The notes under the pieces are model-generated. The model made no database searches. It saw nothing but the letters and a program-made list of their open reading frames with translations, and had not been told where the DNA came from. This document shows positions 7,294 to 9,828 of a stretch of 9,828 nt of DNA, in pieces. The stretch lies in assembly GCA_002319915.1 (NCBI GenBank), contig DCFQ01000059.1:39853-49680 (forward strand), in the 5' to 3' direction. The position numbers were made by a program, and so were the translations under genes. Source of the stretch: Bacteroidales bacterium UBA1800. Lineage in GTDB: Bacteria; Bacteroidota; Bacteroidia; Bacteroidales; VadinHA17. The first letter of the stretch is position 1; every line of letters begins with the position of its first letter.

Positions 7294-7329
7294 AAGGATT
7301 GTCCCGACAAAGCAGGAACAATCCTTTTT
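7294..7329. terminator. Terminator-like hairpin just past the methyltransferase stop
   Basis: AAGGATTGT (7294-7302) pairs exactly with ACAATCCTT (7318-7326), and CC/GG can extend the stem inward past a one-base bulge. The hairpin starts ~11 bp beyond the methyltransferase stop codon. The TTTTT run (7325-7329) lies on the + strand side, so the polarity suits rightward rather than leftward transcription. It may still end or stabilise the minus-strand transcript without a U-tract. Confidence 0.45.
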
Positions 7330-7337
7330 ACCATTAT

Positions 7338-8111
7338 TCATACCTTTTTCCCGATATAGAACACATAGCCGTAAAACTCTTTATACTTGTAGTATAATTC
7401 AGTTTCGTGCCGTTGGTAAGCCACGAATTCTTCAACTGCTTTATTTCCAGGATATTTCTTAAGGAAAGCTTCCTGTGCAGTGATTTGTAGAGTATAAAAA
7501 TGTTCGGTCCAACAGCTTTCAGGCAGAATAAAGGTCGCAACAGGAATATATCCTGCTTTTTGCATCTGGGCGATCTTATTGGGAATAGTGTCCATCTCTG
7601 GGTAAGCGTCCATCCAAAACTCATCAATCTCAGCTGGGCGTTTCCCGGTAAACCACGACGCTTCCGAAACGGCAATATAGCCTCCTTTTTTCAGGAATTT
7701 CCGCCACTCGTTCAGCCCTCGTTCAAAACCAATGTTGTAAATGGCTCCTTCTGACCATATTAAGTCCAATTCTTCATTTTGAAAAGAGAGGTTATCCATT
7801 GATCCAACGACACCTTTAACCCTGTTTTGAAGATTCAGTCTTACGGCATTGGAATTGAACAGGTCTATAAAAGCAGGAAATAAGTCGATACCTGTAATAT
7901 ATCCCGGCATATTTTGGGCCAGAATCATTGTCTGGCCACCGGTTCCGCAACCAATGTCTGCAATGTGAGATTCATCGGTAATATCATTTATAAAACTCAA
8001 AGCTTTGAGGGTTACTTCAGGACTTCCTGGCCCTTGTCGCTCCAGGCTTGCAAAATATTCGCAGATTAACTTGAAATCGAATTCGTGTATTGAGGTATTA
8101 TCGTTATTCAT
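7338..8111 (-). CDS. Class I SAM-dependent methyltransferase, substrate unknown
   Basis: A cytoplasmic protein of 257 residues with a single Rossmann-like methyltransferase domain. Motif I is ADIGCGTGGQT at 51-61, binding S-adenosylmethionine. The acidic residue of motif II is D76 in GIDLFP (74-79). MDNLSF (105-110) and DLIWSEGAIYNIGFERGL (116-133) follow at the usual spacing for motifs III and IV, then LKKGGYIAVSE (140-150). There is no signal peptide or membrane segment. The C-terminal ~90 residues are aromatic- and acid-rich and may form the substrate cap. It is not contiguous with a biosynthetic cluster, so the acceptor (small molecule, lipid or protein) cannot be assigned. Three sampled 60-base lines within it are 43, 35 and 48% G+C, while single lines in the fucosidase, aldolase and Spm genes are 55-60%, hinting at a separate origin. 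The gene is divergent from the Spm-like gene across a 364-bp gap. Confidence 0.88.
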   Translation of the reverse strand: MNNDNTSIHEFDFKLICEYFASLERQGPGSPEVTLKALSFINDITDESHIADIGCGTGGQTMILAQNMPGYITGIDLFPAFIDLFNSNAVRLNLQNRVKGVVGSMDNLSFQNEELDLIWSEGAIYNIGFERGLNEWRKFLKKGGYIAVSEASWFTGKRPAEIDEFWMDAYPEMDTIPNKIAQMQKAGYIPVATFILPESCWTEHFYTLQITAQEAFLKKYPGNKAVEEFVAYQRHETELYYKYKEFYGYVFYIGKKV

Positions 8112-8426
8112 GATGTTTAAATTTATATTTTGAAACGCATGGTAAGAGACTATTATATGTCTACCAAAGCATCAATTGATATTATAATGCAGAAAATTAC
8201 CCGACACGGATATGCCGGAGTTTTGTTATGGGATAATCCCGGGCAGAATACGCCAGGGATTATTTATTTCACCAGGTCCTTCTTAAAATTAAGCATCCAA
8301 AGTTTTTAGACTGAGCAAAGGTAGCTTTTCTTTTATTATTGTTGATTAATCATATCGATAATTGTCATGTTGTGCAGTGTATGGCTTATAACTCGCCTGC
8401 ACTAGGCTTCGCCTTTTATCTCTTTC

Positions 8427-8447
8427 CTTTTGTCTTTTGTCTTTTTG
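8427..8447. repeat. CTTTTGT heptamer repeat (two copies plus a near-copy)
   Basis: CTTTTGT occurs at 8427-8433 and 8434-8440, followed by the variant CTTTTTG at 8441-8447. Each exact unit contains TTTG, the -33 promoter motif of Bacteroidota, so the repeat overlaps the candidate promoter of the Spm-like gene. Confidence 0.7.
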
Positions 8448-8458
8448 AACTATATTAG
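8429..8458 (+). promoter_or_regulatory. Candidate Bacteroidota promoter for the Spm-like gene
   Basis: TTTG at 8429-8432 and TATATTAG at 8451-8458 (one mismatch to TAnnTTTG) are separated by 18 bp, close to the usual 19-21. Transcription would start near 8463, leaving a leader of only about 12 nt before the ATG at 8476. The imperfect -7 element makes this weaker than the aldolase promoter. Confidence 0.3.
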
Positions 8459-8475
8459 CAGTTCATTAACCCGGA

Positions 8476-9708
8476 ATGGCCCTTAACTACATCTGGATAG
8501 CATTCTTCCTGATCGGATTCGTTGTTGCGCTGGGAAAATTGATCTTCACCGGCAATACCCAGATATTCAACGAGCTTGTGGCAGCTGTCTTTTCAAATGC
8601 AAAGACGGGATTCGAGATCTCAATCGGGCTGACTGGCGCCCTCACACTCTGGATGGGCCTGATGAAGGTCGGGGAGAAGGGCGGTGTGGTGTCGTTGCTG
8701 GGCCGTGCAATCGGCCCCTTGTTTGAAAAGCTCTTCCCGGAACTACCCAGGGGACATCCTGCCTATGGGTCTATAATGCTGAACATTGCCGCAAACATGC
8801 TCAACCTCGACAATGCCGCCACTCCTGTCGGGCTGAAGGCCATGAAGGAACTGCAGGAATCAAACCCGAACAAGGAGACTGCCTCGAACGCCCAGATTAT
8901 GTTCCTTGTTCTGAACGCGGCAGGGTTCACTGTCATTCCGGTCAGCGTGATGGTTTACAGGATCCAACTCGGGGCCGCCAACCCGGCCGATATTTTCATT
9001 CCGGTTCTCATTTCGACGTTCTGCGCACTCATGACCGGCCTGATTACCGTTGCACTGATCCAGAAAATAAACCTGTTCGATAAAGTTGTGATGGCATACC
9101 TCGGAGGGCTTACGGCTGTCCTGGCGGGCGTCATCTTCTACTTCACAAGGCTTCCGAAGGACCAGATATCTGCGGTATCGACCTTTGCGGCCAATTTCAT
9201 CCTGATCCTGATCATCGTCACGTTCATTGTCCTGGCTCTGATAAAAAAGGTGAATGTCTATGATGCATTCATCGAGGGGGCAAAGGAAGGGTTTAACATT
9301 GCCATACGGATAATTCCATTCCTCGTTGCGATCCTGGTTGCTATAGGCATATTCCGGGCCTCCGGGGCAATGGATTACCTTATATCCGGGATTACAAGCT
9401 TCTTTGCCTGGCTTGGCCTCGATACACGGTTCACCGGGGCACTGCCGGTTGCACTGATGAAGCCGTTGAGCGGTAGCGGTGCCAGAGGGCTCATGGTCGA
9501 TGCAATGACCACCCACGGACCCGACTCTTTCGTCGGCCGGCTTGCATGCACCATGCAGGGAACCACCGATACAACCTTTTACATCATTGCCGTTTACTTC
9601 GGTTCCGTCGGTATCAAGAATACCAGGTATGCCGTCGGCTGCGGGCTTCTCGCAGATCTCGCCGGCTTTACGGCCGCGATTTTTATGGCTTACCTGTTCT
9701 TCGGATAG
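8476..9708 (+). CDS. SpmA-SpmB fusion: inner-membrane nucleoside-recognition (gate) domain protein
   Basis: A polytopic membrane protein of 410 residues containing two nucleoside-recognition/gate domains (PF07670 type) in one chain. The N half (~1-200) resembles SpmA: NAKTGFEISIGLTGA (41-55) and NMLNLDNAATPVGLKAM (107-123). The C half (~235-410) resembles SpmB: GAKEGFNIAIRIIPF (268-282), PLSGSGARG (330-338) and MQGTTDTTFY (360-369). Hydrophobic segments are visible at about 5-24, 48-62, 141-160, 173-195, 205-223, 238-256, 277-293, 365-379 and 390-408. In Bacillus, SpmA and SpmB are separate proteins of under 200 residues needed for spore core dehydration. Here they are fused in what looks like a non-sporulating lineage, so a transport or membrane-gating role is likely but the substrate is unknown. 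The ATG at 8476 places hydrophobic residues immediately and has no Shine-Dalgarno sequence. It is divergent from the methyltransferase; no partner gene is visible before the window ends. Confidence 0.88.
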   Translation: MALNYIWIAFFLIGFVVALGKLIFTGNTQIFNELVAAVFSNAKTGFEISIGLTGALTLWMGLMKVGEKGGVVSLLGRAIGPLFEKLFPELPRGHPAYGSIMLNIAANMLNLDNAATPVGLKAMKELQESNPNKETASNAQIMFLVLNAAGFTVIPVSVMVYRIQLGAANPADIFIPVLISTFCALMTGLITVALIQKINLFDKVVMAYLGGLTAVLAGVIFYFTRLPKDQISAVSTFAANFILILIIVTFIVLALIKKVNVYDAFIEGAKEGFNIAIRIIPFLVAILVAIGIFRASGAMDYLISGITSFFAWLGLDTRFTGALPVALMKPLSGSGARGLMVDAMTTHGPDSFVGRLACTMQGTTDTTFYIIAVYFGSVGIKNTRYAVGCGLLADLAGFTAAIFMAYLFFG

Positions 9709-9731
9709 TTATTGCTTTGTATTCGTGACAT

Positions 9732-9828
9732 ACCAGGAAACCAGTAAACGCCCCCCGGCTCCCTGAAGGGGGAGAAGGATTCAGACAATTGAAAGAAAAC
9801 AAGGTAAACCAGTAAACCAGTAAACCAG
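9732..9828. repeat. Tail with GC hairpin and GTAAACCA tandem repeat running off the window
   Basis: GTAAACCA is repeated three times at 9804-9827 and continues with G at the window edge. A related copy, GGAAACCAGTAAAC, lies at 9736-9749. Between them is a C-rich/G-rich element: CTCCC (9759-9763) pairs with GGGAG (9770-9774), and CCCCCC (9751-9756) faces GGGGG (9768-9772). The hairpin lies ~50 bp past the Spm-like stop and has no T-run after it, so a terminator role is only possible. No gene is seen here. Confidence 0.65.

Larger units (their letters stand above)
8112..8475. other. 364-bp divergent intergenic region with hairpin, palindrome and repeat
   Basis: No convincing gene is present. 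It holds an 8-bp inverted repeat, ATAATCCC (8233-8240) with GGGATTAT (8256-8263), around a 15-nt loop. It also holds a perfect 10-bp palindrome TGATTAATCA (8343-8352) that could be an operator, and the heptamer repeat CTTTTGT at 8427-8440. A 50-codon open frame (8157-8309, +) overlaps the hairpin but lacks a recognisable domain. Regulatory signals for both divergent genes should lie here. Confidence 0.5.

Noticed and set aside
7148..7462. 104-codon + strand frame in the aldolase/methyltransferase gap
   Set aside because: It reads through the tandem duplications and hairpin and then antisense into the methyltransferase; no signal peptide or motif.
8157..8309. 50-codon + strand frame in the divergent gap
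   Set aside because: No recognised family, no start context, and it overlaps a hairpin; kept only as a possibility in the intergenic entry.
8860..9516. 218-codon minus-strand frame opposite the Spm-like gene
   Set aside because: Its composition mirrors the membrane protein on the other strand and it has no domain.

Overview
The window reads as a Bacteroidota chromosome segment, probably Bacteroidales/Marinilabiliales-like. This is inferred from the gene families (Tat-type Gfo/Idh/MocA oxidoreductase, HEAT + DUF1080 protein, lipoprotein GH29 fucosidase), from start codons with no Shine-Dalgarno sequence, from a good Bacteroidota-type promoter (-33 TTG / -7 TAnnTTTG) in front of the aldolase gene, and from short tandem and palindromic repeats in the gene gaps. 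No rRNA, tRNA, CRISPR array, transposase or phage gene was seen. Species-level placement is not possible from this sequence alone.

Left part (1-6350, all + strand): a glycan-degradation cluster. A heptamer-repeat tract (1-42) precedes a twin-arginine-exported NAD(P)-dependent sugar oxidoreductase (76-1344). After 33 bp comes a 1133-residue secreted protein (1378-4779) with a long HEAT-repeat-like N-terminal part and two C-terminal DUF1080 (3-keto-disaccharide hydrolase) domains. A 131-bp gap carrying a GCAAAG-type palindromic repeat separates this from a GH29 alpha-L-fucosidase lipoprotein (4911-6350). Together these suggest an envelope-located pathway: the oxidoreductase makes a 3-keto-glycoside, the DUF1080 protein cleaves it by elimination, and the fucosidase trims fucosyl residues. 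The pathway assignment is inference from family knowledge and gene adjacency.

Middle part (6351-8111, - strand): a KDPG/KHG-type aldolase (6387-7058), convergent with the fucosidase and separated from it by 36 bp that carry a hairpin, then a class I SAM-dependent methyltransferase (7338-8111) that looks clearly more AT-rich than its neighbours. The 279-bp gap between them holds the aldolase promoter, two small tandem duplications and two hairpins.

Right part (8112-9828): a 364-bp divergent intergenic region with a hairpin, a 10-bp palindrome and a CTTTTGT repeat. Then comes a 410-residue membrane protein fusing SpmA-like and SpmB-like nucleoside-recognition/gate domains (8476-9708), and finally a repeat-bearing tail running off the window with 8-bp GTAAACCA repeats. 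The strongest lead is the three-gene oxidative glycan cluster, especially the HEAT + double-DUF1080 architecture; the rest is largely ordinary Bacteroidota gene content.
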